From assembly GCA_027064165.1 (NCBI GenBank), contig JAMOQE010000053.1:1-36167 (forward strand): a stretch of 36,167 nucleotides of DNA, in the 5' to 3' direction. The position numbers and the translations under genes are program-made. Below the pieces are notes generated by a model. It was not told where the DNA came from, did no database searches, and saw only the letters and a program-made list of their open reading frames with translations. Origin of the DNA: Thermodesulfatator sp. (GTDB lineage Bacteria; Desulfobacterota; Thermodesulfobacteria; Thermodesulfobacteriales; Thermodesulfobacteriaceae). This document shows positions 7,481-14,341 of the stretch, one piece after another (within the stretch, counting starts at the first letter, position 1; each line of letters begins with the position of its first letter).

Positions 7481-8047
7481 ATGGCAATTTCCTTTTTGCC
7501 TTCTCATAATGAAGAAATAAAAAAAGCAAAAGAAATCAAGGAGTTTCTTTTATCGCTAAAGGAGCTGCTTTTTGAGAAGTATCAAGAGCTAAAAAGAAAG
7601 CCCCTCACCCTTGACGGAATTAACGAAGATGAAAGGCTAAATGCAAGAAAAATCCTTCCAGACTTAAAGTACTTTGGTGAGAGCCTTAACGAGTATTTTA
7701 AAGAGCCTGAGGCAGGTAAGAAAGTAAAACTTGAGGTAAGTTTGAAAATTTTCCTTGAAACTGTTGAAAATGTATTAAGTAAAATTTATACTGAACAAGG
7801 AAAAGAAGCAGTGCTCAGTCTTTTGCGGGAACTTCTCGTTGCCTTTGATGAATTTATCTCAGCAGTTGAGAGGTATTTAAAAGGAGAAAGCGTTAACCTG
7901 CAAGTAGAAATAAAAGGGGCTGAGTTTGTAAGGTGGTTAAATTACGGAGAAATACCTTCTCCAAAAAGCAGGCAAGAAAAAAACGGGCTTTCAAAGTGGC
8001 TCTGTTTCCTTTTAGGAGTATGGCTTGGCACAAGCTTAAATGATTGA
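7481..8047 (+). CDS. Unknown helical protein with hydrophobic C-terminal tail
   Basis: The 188-residue product is almost wholly alpha-helical by composition, with coiled-coil-like stretches (KEIKEFLLSLKELLFEKYQEL, about 18-38, is one) and charged Lys/Glu patterns. The C-terminus carries a short hydrophobic segment (WLCFLLGVWLGTSL, about 173-186) long enough to touch or enter a membrane. No family is recognised. It ends 14 bases before the HIRAN-domain gene, so the two very likely form an operon. The ATG at 7481 has only a weak upstream GGG as ribosome-binding site. Base composition returns here to that of the host-like genes. Confidence 0.65.
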   Translation: MAISFLPSHNEEIKKAKEIKEFLLSLKELLFEKYQELKRKPLTLDGINEDERLNARKILPDLKYFGESLNEYFKEPEAGKKVKLEVSLKIFLETVENVLSKIYTEQGKEAVLSLLRELLVAFDEFISAVERYLKGESVNLQVEIKGAEFVRWLNYGEIPSPKSRQEKNGLSKWLCFLLGVWLGTSLND

Positions 8048-8061
8048 AAGGAGGAAAAAAT

Positions 8062-8835
8062 ATGCGTTTTGGTATAAAACTTGGAGAAAAGAGAATAGGA
8101 CTTGAGGAAAAGAGCCCCACTGGAGTGCTTCTTTTTTCAGAGTTTTCAGAAGAAGGGCAAAGGGAAGTGCTTTCCCTTGACGAAATAAAAAGAGAAATTG
8201 AAATCTGGGTAGATTCAAGAAGAAAGTATCCTCTTTCTGCAAGCAACTGGAGGCTTGTTTTAAAATTAGCTAAAATTCTTGGCTTTTCTTCCGCAGGAGT
8301 TCTTCTTTTTGCAGGAAGGGAGCTTTTTAGCATAGAAGAGGGAAAACATGAAATCTTGCTTGTGCGAGAGATTTTTAATGAGTTTTTTGATGAAGAAAGA
8401 TGGATAAATCTCCTTGTTGAAGCTACTGTGGGAGAGTTTAAGCGTCCATCTCTTAAAAGCCCTTTTAATTTGTTATTTGACAGAGAACCAGATGAGCTTG
8501 CAGAAGAGTTTTTTAAAACTGCTTCTTGCGTATTTACAAGGATTGTAGGATTTTCCTACAGGGAGGATAACTTTGTGAACGAGGAAGATGAGCTTATTTT
8601 AAAGCCTGGGGATAGAATATTTTTAGTAAGAGAGCCAGAAAATGAGCACGATCCAAGGGCAATAGCAGTTTTGTGGAAAAATGGAGAACTTTTGGGATAT
8701 CTTAGACGAACTATTGCAAAGCATTTATCTATTCGTCTTGACAAGGGAGAGATTATGACTGGAGAAATTACTGCAATTTTAAGCCCGAGAAGAGAGCCTG
8801 ATGAGAGAGTGTTTATAAAATTTTGGAAAAAGTGA
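8062..8835 (+). CDS. HIRAN-domain protein
   Basis: The 257-residue protein has a HIRAN domain (PF08797) at about residues 157-245: TRIVGFSYRE, LKPGDRIFLVREPENEHDP, AIAVLWKNGELLGYL. HIRAN domains bind DNA ends and damaged DNA; in eukaryotes they are fused to Rad5/HLTF helicases, while bacterial copies are often free-standing. Residues 1-155 form an unrecognised helical region. The ATG at 8062 is chosen because AAAGGAGG lies at 8047-8054, seven bases upstream; a TTG at 8044 would begin within that site. It follows the unknown helical gene by 14 bases and precedes the leader of array 2 by about 115 bases. A role in DNA repair or defence is inferred from the domain and location. Confidence 0.85.
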   Translation: MRFGIKLGEKRIGLEEKSPTGVLLFSEFSEEGQREVLSLDEIKREIEIWVDSRRKYPLSASNWRLVLKLAKILGFSSAGVLLFAGRELFSIEEGKHEILLVREIFNEFFDEERWINLLVEATVGEFKRPSLKSPFNLLFDREPDELAEEFFKTASCVFTRIVGFSYREDNFVNEEDELILKPGDRIFLVREPENEHDPRAIAVLWKNGELLGYLRRTIAKHLSIRLDKGEIMTGEITAILSPRREPDERVFIKFWKK

Positions 8836-8869
8836 AGACTTTTTAAAACGCTTTTTTTCTTTGATTTAG

Positions 8870-8890
8870 TGAGATTTTAGTTTAATCTCA
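8870..8890. repeat. 7-bp inverted repeat upstream of leader 2
   Basis: TGAGATT at 8870-8876 and AATCTCA at 8884-8890 are complementary with seven bases between. It sits 35 bases after the HIRAN gene. There is no T-run after it, so it is not a standard terminator; it could be a protein site in the extended leader or a weak transcript-end hairpin. Confidence 0.3.
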
Positions 8891-8949
8891 AGTGAAGGTA
8901 GAGGCAGAGTTTTGTTCTTTGACAAGTGAATACAGGCTAAAAATTTAGT

Positions 8950-9046
8950 AAAATGGTAAAAAATAGTTCCAGCCTATAGGTTTGACGCAAAAACAGGAAT
9001 TGAAATTTTATTAAACTCAGTTATAATCTATGTTTTGACAACGGGG
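8950..9046 (+). promoter_or_regulatory. Leader of CRISPR array 2
   Basis: The segment repeats 1-94 of the window nearly base for base and ends in ACGGG before the first GTTG-type repeat, where leader 1 ends in ACG before a GTTT-type repeat. It also holds AGGAATTGAAAT (8995-9006), the tail of the repeat. Similarity begins at base 1 of the window, so the true left limit of the shared segment cannot be seen in copy 1. Confidence 0.88.
9000..9027 (+). promoter_or_regulatory. Sigma-70-like promoter for CRISPR array 2
   Basis: TTGAAA at 9000-9005 and TATAAT at 9022-9027 are 16 bases apart, exactly as in leader 1. Transcription would start shortly before the first repeat at 9047. Confidence 0.7.
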
Positions 9047-9738
9047 GTTGCTAGCCTACCTTTGAGGAATTGAAACAAGCATAAAGCCTTCCAGCTTGCA
9101 CCGAAGAAATTTGGTTGCTAGCCTACCTTTGAGGAATTGAAACACAAAAAAAGGGAAATTATCATATTTGCCTTCGTGTGGGTTGCTAGCCTACCTTTGA
9201 GGAATTGAAACCCCTATACCCCTCGCAAAACAATCATAAATAACATGAGGTTGCTAGCCTACCTTTGAGGAATTGAAACTTATCAAACACTATAGTAACT
9301 CTCTTTCCTGCACCAGGTTGCTAGCCTACCTTTGAGGAATTGAAACTCTTCAGGGGCCAGGTCTAGATCGACAACAACTATGTTGCTAGCCTACCTTTGA
9401 GGAATTGAAACATTGTGTTTGTAAATGTGTTTAATCCTGAAGAGCAGGTTGCTAGCCTACCTTTGAGGAATTGAAACGATAATCTTTTCAGGCATAGGCA
9501 CCCTCCAACGGGTTGCTAGCCTACCTTTGAGGAATTGAAACGGCTCAAACTTTACACACCTGATGGGCAAAAAACTTGTTGCTAGCCTACCTTTGAGGAA
9601 TTGAAACGAGGTAATTGGATGGGAGGTGAAGACTCCGCTGGGGTTGCTAGCCTACCTTTGAGGAATTGAAACGGCTCAAACTTTACACACCTGATGGGCA
9701 AAAAACTTGTTGCTAGCCTACCTTTGAGGAATTGAAAT
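9047..9738 (+). CRISPR. CRISPR array 2: 11 repeats, 10 spacers
   Basis: Repeats start at 9047, 9114, 9182, 9250, 9317, 9382, 9448, 9512, 9578, 9643 and 9709. They share the 28-base core of array 1 but are uniformly of the 30-base form (GTT at the start, AAAC at the end); only the last ends AAAT. Spacers are 34-38 bases. Spacers 8 (9542-9577) and 10 (9673-9708) are identical. There is no degenerate repeat at the far end. Same strand and same leader as array 1, so both could be processed by one Cas6; no cas gene is nearby. Several spacers, for example 4, 5 and 6, can be read as open coding sequence. Confidence 0.98.
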
Positions 9739-9918
9739 TGTGTTGTTAATTCCTTCAGACCAGCATTCAACCACCAATAAAGCATCGTTAAAAGTTAACT
9801 TTCCCTTACTTTTTACCATTAAATCCCAAATATCCCAAAACTGCCATATTAGAGTAATTAAACAAGTTTGGTGTAATTTACTTTGAATATCAAAAGAGAA
9901 GTGTAAAATTATTTAAAT
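9739..9918. other. Non-coding stretch after array 2
   Basis: About 36 bases after the last repeat (9739-9774) look like one more spacer that lacks its following repeat. A 12-base palindrome, AAAGTTAACTTT at 9791-9802, follows and then a short T-rich run, which might end transcription of the array weakly. The rest is AT-rich leader of the lysO genes without a clear promoter. Confidence 0.4.
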
Positions 9919-10161
9919 ATGTGCATTCTCATTTTCTTAATTATTGGTTTTATTATAGGCTGGCTATTGCGAAAAAAACGCTATAAGTTAAATTTGACTT
10001 TATCAGTAAATTTACTTTTATTTTTGCTCATATTTCTTATGGGTGTGGAAGTTGGGAAAATAAAAGTAAATGCTTTCTGGATTTTAGGAACATCTATTTT
10101 GTTTGCAATCACCACCATAACAGGAAGTCTTTTTATTTCCTTTTTAATAAAAAAAGACTAA
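9919..10161 (+). CDS. LysO-type lysine exporter, N-terminal subunit
   Basis: This 80-residue protein has three hydrophobic helices and matches the N-terminal part of the LysO (DUF340) family, which exports lysine across the inner membrane. The second half holds IFLMGVEVGKIK, a motif that recurs as IFLIGIELGQSF in the next gene, in line with the internal repeat of LysO. In Escherichia coli LysO is one chain of about 300 residues; here the next gene starts two bases after this stop, with proper start and no overlap. Split arrangements occur in the family, so I treat this as a functional two-gene form rather than a frameshift. No clear ribosome-binding site is visible. Confidence 0.75.
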   Translation: MCILIFLIIGFIIGWLLRKKRYKLNLTLSVNLLLFLLIFLMGVEVGKIKVNAFWILGTSILFAITTITGSLFISFLIKKD

Positions 10162-10163
10162 AT

Positions 10164-10745
10164 ATGATTCTTTCGGTTTGCATTGTATTAATGTTGATTG
10201 CTGGAATTTTTGCAGGATATTTTTATGCACCTGATTTGGGCAAATTTTACGAAATTATTCTTTATTTAATAATCTTTTTAATAGGCATAGAGCTTGGACA
10301 GAGCTTTAAACTTACAGAAATAAGGAAACTTGGAATCCTTGCCATTAAACTGCCATTAGCTACCATGACTGGCTCTATGCTGGGTGGAGTAACTACTGCC
10401 CTGCTGCTTAAAATGAAACTTAAATGGGGGCTTGCTATTGGTGCAGGGTGTGGTTGGTATAGCCTTACCGGTCCTTTAATAGCAAAATATTCCCCTATCT
10501 ATGGTACACTTGGATTTCTGGCAAATATTGGCAGAGAATTAATAGCTATTCTTTTGTACCCTTTACTATTAAAAATTACAAAAAAAGAAATAATCATTTC
10601 CATAGGTGGTGCAACGACAATGGATACTACCTTACCCATTATAACAAAGTTAGGAGGCCCTGAACTCGCATTGATAGCCTTTATTCATGGATTTGTGTTG
10701 ACAATACTGATACCTATTGTGCTCTCCTTTATTGTTCAGCTTTAA
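10164..10745 (+). CDS. lysO: LysO-type lysine exporter, C-terminal subunit
   Basis: The 193-residue protein is a multi-helix membrane protein with the conserved LysO/DUF340 motifs FLIGIELGQ (about 37-45), GAGCGWYSLTGPLI (about 93-106), GFLANIGRE and GGATTMDTTLPII (about 150-162). The conserved acidic residues within membrane segments (E in GIELG, E in GRE, D in TMD) are kept. Start two bases after the small N-terminal gene suggests translational coupling and a two-part transporter. Likely physiological role is lysine efflux. The last 96 bases are covered on the other strand by the tail of the unknown gene at 10650-11291. Confidence 0.88.
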   Translation: MILSVCIVLMLIAGIFAGYFYAPDLGKFYEIILYLIIFLIGIELGQSFKLTEIRKLGILAIKLPLATMTGSMLGGVTTALLLKMKLKWGLAIGAGCGWYSLTGPLIAKYSPIYGTLGFLANIGRELIAILLYPLLLKITKKEIIISIGGATTMDTTLPIITKLGGPELALIAFIHGFVLTILIPIVLSFIVQL

Positions 10746-11291
10746 AAGCATATCTGAAAATTCTTCCATCAAAATCTTGTCAAGGGGTTTTACCTGTTTT
10801 CTTAAAAATTCAAGGGATTTCTTGGCAAATTGAGCTGCTTCTTCTATCCCGGCACTATCTAAAACTCTAAACAAATTTTTCACCCATAAATCTACAAATT
10901 TTTTCCTGAGTTTTTCAATTTCTCGGGCTATTTCAAAAATAGAAAGAATCTTGCCTTTGTGAGAAGGAAAAAGTTTGTCCAGCTTTAAGAACGAATTTAA
11001 AAGCCCTGAATCTTTCCGGGACAAAATAGAATTTAAAAGGGTTTGAAAGCCTTTTAAGGCTTTTAAATTGCCAGTAAACCTTATCTTTTCGTAAAAACTG
11101 GCTATGATTATTGACCTGTGAGAAAGCTTAGCTATGGATAACTTGAACTCTAAATCTAAGGAAACAGTAGCGTTGAAATCAGAAATTTTATAACCAGAAT
11201 TTTTTGAAGCCCTCTCAGCACTAAAAGAACTTAAAAATGCATTGAAATTACATTTAATTTCTCTGGAATATTGATAAAATTGGGTAAGCAC
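10650..11291 (-). CDS. Unknown helical protein whose tail runs antisense into lysO
   Basis: This 213-residue ORF starts at GTG (11291) preceded by AAGGGGGG, a strong ribosome-binding site. The product is helical and basic/acidic mixed (for example FEIAREIEKLRKKFVDLWVK), without a signal peptide or membrane helix; I do not recognise the family. The natural end is probably near LLKL (about residue 185). The following residues (NNKGEHNRYQYCQHKS and on) are antisense to the last helix of lysO and look unlike protein sequence. The original stop may have been lost, or the overlap is tolerated between convergent genes. Confidence 0.6.
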   Translation of the reverse strand: MLTQFYQYSREIKCNFNAFLSSFSAERASKNSGYKISDFNATVSLDLEFKLSIAKLSHRSIIIASFYEKIRFTGNLKALKGFQTLLNSILSRKDSGLLNSFLKLDKLFPSHKGKILSIFEIAREIEKLRKKFVDLWVKNLFRVLDSAGIEEAAQFAKKSLEFLRKQVKPLDKILMEEFSDMLLKLNNKGEHNRYQYCQHKSMNKGYQCEFRAS

Positions 11292-11346
11292 TTTTATCCC
11301 CCCTTTTCAAAATCCCTCTTATTTTTTCGGCATTTTTTTTTAAAAT

Positions 11347-11375
11347 TTGAAATCAAAAGAAGATTATGATAAAAT
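11347..11375 (+). promoter_or_regulatory. Likely lpxD promoter
   Basis: TTGAAA at 11347-11352 and TAAAAT at 11370-11375 are 17 bases apart and end 29 bases before the lpxD start. This is the best sigma-70-type match in the 113-base divergent gap between the unknown minus-strand gene and lpxD. Confidence 0.5.
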
Positions 11376-11404
11376 TCTTTCTAAGTTTGTAAAGGAGGAA
11401 AGGC

Positions 11405-12424
11405 TTGAAAAAGTATAAGACATCAGAAATAGCCAGAATAATAGGGGGTAAGCTTTTTGGAAAGGATATTGAGCTTGAAGGTATAAATGCAATCCCTCTT
11501 GCTAAGGAAAACGAGCTTATTTTTATAGATTCCCCCAAAAGGATTGAAGAAGCAAGAAAATCCAGGGCAAAAGCTGTGCTCACTCCAGAAGGCCTTGGGA
11601 AGCACCTTCCTGAAAAATCAGTTATAGAAGTAAAAAATGTAAGGGTTGCCTTTGCAAAGGTATCCCAGCTTTTCAAAAGAGAAATTGAACCTCTCTGGGG
11701 GATAAGCCCTCAGGCTATAATAGAGGATGGAGCCTTTGTTGAAGAGCCTGTCTCCATCTATCCCTGGGTATATGTGCAAAAAGGAGCTGTTATCAGAAAA
11801 GGGGCTGTAATCTATCCTGGGGTTTTTGTAGGGGCTTATGCTGAAATAGGAGAAAATACGATAATCTTCCCCAATGCTGTAATCTATCCCCACACCAGAA
11901 TAGGCAAAAATTGCATTATTCACGCAGGGGTTGTGCTCGGAGCAGATGGATTTGGTTTTGCCCAGGAAGCAGAGGGAGAGGGTTTTCGCAATCTTAAAAT
12001 TTATCACTTCGGAAGTGTGGAAATTGGAGACGATGTAGAAATAGGGGCAAATTCCACTATTGACAGAGCAGTCTTTGAAAAGACTATCATAGAAGAAAAC
12101 ACGAAGATTGATAACCTTGTTCAGATCGGTCATAACACCCGGGTAGGGAAAAGCTGTATTCTGGTTTCTCAAGTAGGCCTAAGTGGAAGTGTAGTGGTAG
12201 AAGATTTCTCCATACTTGCCGGTCAAGTGGGAGTTGCTCCGTACTCTAAAATTGGGAAAGGAGCAAAAGTGGCTGCAAAGTCTGGAATCACCGGGAAAGT
12301 GCCACCAGGAGAAGAAGTAGCAGGTATCCCTGCCATAAAGGCAAGCACCTGGAGAAGAGCCGTGGTAATCTTTGCCAAACTGCCTGAGCTTTATAAAAAG
12401 CTATCTAAGCTTCTCAATAAGTAA
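11405..12424 (+). CDS. lpxD: UDP-3-O-(3-hydroxyacyl)glucosamine N-acyltransferase
   Basis: LpxD adds the second 3-hydroxyacyl chain from acyl-ACP to UDP-3-O-acyl-glucosamine, the third step in lipid A synthesis, in the cytoplasm as a trimer. The 339 residues comprise the N-terminal uridine-binding domain (1-100), a long left-handed hexapeptide repeat helix (about 105-300; GAVIRKGAVIYPGVFVG, IGENTIIFPNAVIYP) and a C-terminal helix. The catalytic His is H243 in LVQIGHNTRVG. Start is TTG with AAAGGAGG ten bases upstream. It stands alone here, not in the fabZ-lpxA cluster of many bacteria. Its end overlaps the convergent SpoU gene by 24 bases. Confidence 0.96.
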   Translation: MKKYKTSEIARIIGGKLFGKDIELEGINAIPLAKENELIFIDSPKRIEEARKSRAKAVLTPEGLGKHLPEKSVIEVKNVRVAFAKVSQLFKREIEPLWGISPQAIIEDGAFVEEPVSIYPWVYVQKGAVIRKGAVIYPGVFVGAYAEIGENTIIFPNAVIYPHTRIGKNCIIHAGVVLGADGFGFAQEAEGEGFRNLKIYHFGSVEIGDDVEIGANSTIDRAVFEKTIIEENTKIDNLVQIGHNTRVGKSCILVSQVGLSGSVVVEDFSILAGQVGVAPYSKIGKGAKVAAKSGITGKVPPGEEVAGIPAIKASTWRRAVVIFAKLPELYKKLSKLLNK

Positions 12425-12925
12425 AAACAGGGCTATTCCAAAAGCCACAGATACATTAAGAGACTCCTTTTCTCCGTAAAGAGGAATTTCTACCACTCTG
12501 TCTGCCCAGTAAAAAAGCTCTTCATTCACTCCCTCAACCTCATTTCCCACAACCAAAGCCAAGGGAAAGTCCTCCCTGCAAAGGTTCTGAATAGGCTCAC
12601 TTTCTTGAGTGATTTCAAGCAGGGCTATTTGATAGCCCTTCAGCTTTAAATCTTTTACTGCCTTGATTATGCTTTCCTCGTAGCGCCAGTTTACCTGTTC
12701 TATGGTCTTTAAGGCTGTTTTTTCAAGCTTTGGATGGGGAGGATGCGCGGTAATTCCACAGAGAACAAGCTCAGAGATATAGGCACATGCGGCAGTCCTG
12801 AACATGGAGCCCACATTATAAGCACTCCTTATGTTATCAAGCACTGCCACAATGGGGAAAGGCTCTTTAGGACGATTGGCCCGCCACTTTTTTAAGATCT
12901 CCTCCCCAAAAAGCTTACGATCCAT
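12401..12925 (-). CDS. SpoU/TrmH-family RNA 2'-O-ribose methyltransferase
   Basis: The 174-residue protein is a SPOUT-fold methyltransferase with SAM-dependent action on tRNA or rRNA ribose. All three SpoU motifs are visible: LDNIRSAYNVGSMFRTA (about 29-45), LALVVGNEVEGV (about 122-133) and VEIPLYGEKESLNVSVAFGIAL (142 onward). It has only the catalytic domain, with no substrate-binding extension, so the target nucleotide cannot be told. It is the last gene of the long minus-strand run and overlaps the upstream argD by 11 bases; the convergent lpxD overlaps its 3' end. Confidence 0.9.
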   Translation of the reverse strand: MDRKLFGEEILKKWRANRPKEPFPIVAVLDNIRSAYNVGSMFRTAACAYISELVLCGITAHPPHPKLEKTALKTIEQVNWRYEESIIKAVKDLKLKGYQIALLEITQESEPIQNLCREDFPLALVVGNEVEGVNEELFYWADRVVEIPLYGEKESLNVSVAFGIALFLLIEKLR

Positions 12926-14111
12926 AAACCTGTTTTATTCCAGCCTCAAAGATCTCCACAAAATAGTCAATCTCCCGATAGTTAAGAATCAAAGGCGGAC
13001 TTAAACGGATAATATTGGGCTTAGGAGCCGTAACAAGGACTCTTTTCTCAAAAAGGAAATTATAAAGTGGCTTTACCTCTTTAAAAAATTCTATGCCTAT
13101 AAGAAGCCCTGCCCCTCTTACTTCTTTTATCAGCTCTGGATGTTTGTCTTTGAGCTTTAAAAGTTTTTCCATAAGCACCTTTCCCTTAAGCCTCACCTCC
13201 TCAAGAAAAGAGGGGTCACTCACCAGCTCAAGCACTTTGATAGCCACTTTGCAGGCAAGGGGATTTCCCCCAAAAGTTGAGGCATGGGTACCTGGTTTCA
13301 GGGCCTGCATTACTTTTTCTTTTGCAATAACTGCTGAAAGAGGAAGGCCATTTGCCAGAGCCTTTGCAAGACACATCACATCTGGCTCAATTCCAAAGTG
13401 TTCATAAGCAAAAAGTTTTCCGGTTCTCCCTATTCCTGTCTGAATCTCATCAAAAATAAGAAGTGCCTTATACTTATTGCAAAGCTCCTTTGCAAGGGAG
13501 AGAAATTCCTTTGATAGAGGGATTACCCCGCCTTCTCCCTGGATGGGTTCTAAGATAAGGGCACACACCTCTTCTGAAAAAGCCTCTTTCAAACCCTGGC
13601 AATCATTAGGTTTAACGAATTTTACTCCAGGGACAAGAGGCTCAAAGCCTTCCCAGTACTTGGGCTGGCCTGTAACAGAAAGGGCACCAAAAGTCCTGCC
13701 GTGAAAAGAATTTTCAAGGGCAATGTAATGACTTTTCCCCTTACCATAGTTCTCATAAGTCCATCTCCTTGCAAGCTTTAATGCTGCCTCAACAGCCTCT
13801 GCTCCACTATTTGCAAAAAATACCCTCTCTCCAAAAGAAAGCTCAACAAGCTTTTTGGCAAGGAGTGCCTGTGGCTCAGTATAATAAAGATTTGAGGTGT
13901 GCCAGAGTTTCTCAGCCTGCTCTTTAAGCTCTTTTACAAGTTCTGGATGAGAGTGCCCTAAGTTGCAAACAGCAATTCCTGCCACAAAGTCAAGATACTC
14001 CCTTCCCTCCTCGTCAAAAAGCCTTGTGCCTTCACCTTTTACAAAAGCCACTTCTGCCCTGGCATAATTTTTTGCCAGAAAAACCTCTCCTACATCCACT
14101 ATGTACCCCAC
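12915..14111 (-). CDS. argD: Acetylornithine aminotransferase (class III PLP enzyme)
   Basis: The 398-residue product belongs to subgroup III aminotransferases and best matches ArgD, which makes N-acetylornithine in arginine synthesis (and may serve succinyl-DAP in lysine synthesis). Seen are FANSGAEAVEAALKLAR (99-115), NSFHGRTFGALS (134-145), LILEPIQGEGGV (186-196), the LIFDEIQTGIGRTG segment (218-231) and the PLP lysine K250 in CLAKALANGLP. Length is standard. The start is two bases after the small zeta-partner gene and lacks a strong Shine-Dalgarno; GGGGG lies just before. As dapB lies in the same run, a double role in lysine and arginine pathways is possible. Confidence 0.93.
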   Translation of the reverse strand: MGYIVDVGEVFLAKNYARAEVAFVKGEGTRLFDEEGREYLDFVAGIAVCNLGHSHPELVKELKEQAEKLWHTSNLYYTEPQALLAKKLVELSFGERVFFANSGAEAVEAALKLARRWTYENYGKGKSHYIALENSFHGRTFGALSVTGQPKYWEGFEPLVPGVKFVKPNDCQGLKEAFSEEVCALILEPIQGEGGVIPLSKEFLSLAKELCNKYKALLIFDEIQTGIGRTGKLFAYEHFGIEPDVMCLAKALANGLPLSAVIAKEKVMQALKPGTHASTFGGNPLACKVAIKVLELVSDPSFLEEVRLKGKVLMEKLLKLKDKHPELIKEVRGAGLLIGIEFFKEVKPLYNFLFEKRVLVTAPKPNIIRLSPPLILNYREIDYFVEIFEAGIKQVYGS

Positions 14112-14113
14112 TT

Positions 14114-14341
14114 TTAAACCTCCCCCTTTTGCTTTTTCTCCTCTCCTTTTGAAATAGCCTCATACTCCTCTTCCGTCAAAATTTTTCCATCCGGCATAAT
14201 GAAATAAATTCTTCCCGCTATGCCAATGGGTGTAGCAATACCAAGCTTTTTGTTTTCTTCCAGTATCTCAGGGAAAATAGTAGAAGCTATTCTTTGTGAT
14301 TCTTCTATTAAAGTATCAATATCTAACCTTTGCTTTCTCAT
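14114..14341 (-). CDS. Small partner (probable antitoxin) of the zeta-like kinase
   Basis: This 75-residue acidic-to-basic protein overlaps the zeta-like kinase gene by ATGA and follows it. The central part, IATPIGIAGRIYFIMPDGKILT (about 34-55), resembles the small proteins that I recall beside COG4185-type kinases. It has no known DNA-binding motif. The role as antitoxin rests on coupling to the toxin gene and size, so it is inference. The order toxin then antitoxin is opposite to the epsilon-zeta/PezAT order. A two-base gap to argD places it within the same transcript. Confidence 0.7.
   Translation of the reverse strand: MRKQRLDIDTLIEESQRIASTIFPEILEENKKLGIATPIGIAGRIYFIMPDGKILTEEEYEAISKGEEKKQKGEV

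Noticed and set aside
8044-8061. TTG at 8044 as start of the HIRAN gene
   Set aside because: It would begin inside the upstream stop and include the AAAGGAGG site; ATG 8062 is correctly spaced from that site.
9582-9785. Minus-strand ORF of 67 codons
   Set aside because: It is the antisense reading of CRISPR repeats; the repeated FQFLKGRLAT is just the repeat translated.
11618-12172. Minus-strand ORF of 184 codons within lpxD
   Set aside because: It is antisense to the hexapeptide repeats of lpxD; its apparent periodicity comes from that repeat.
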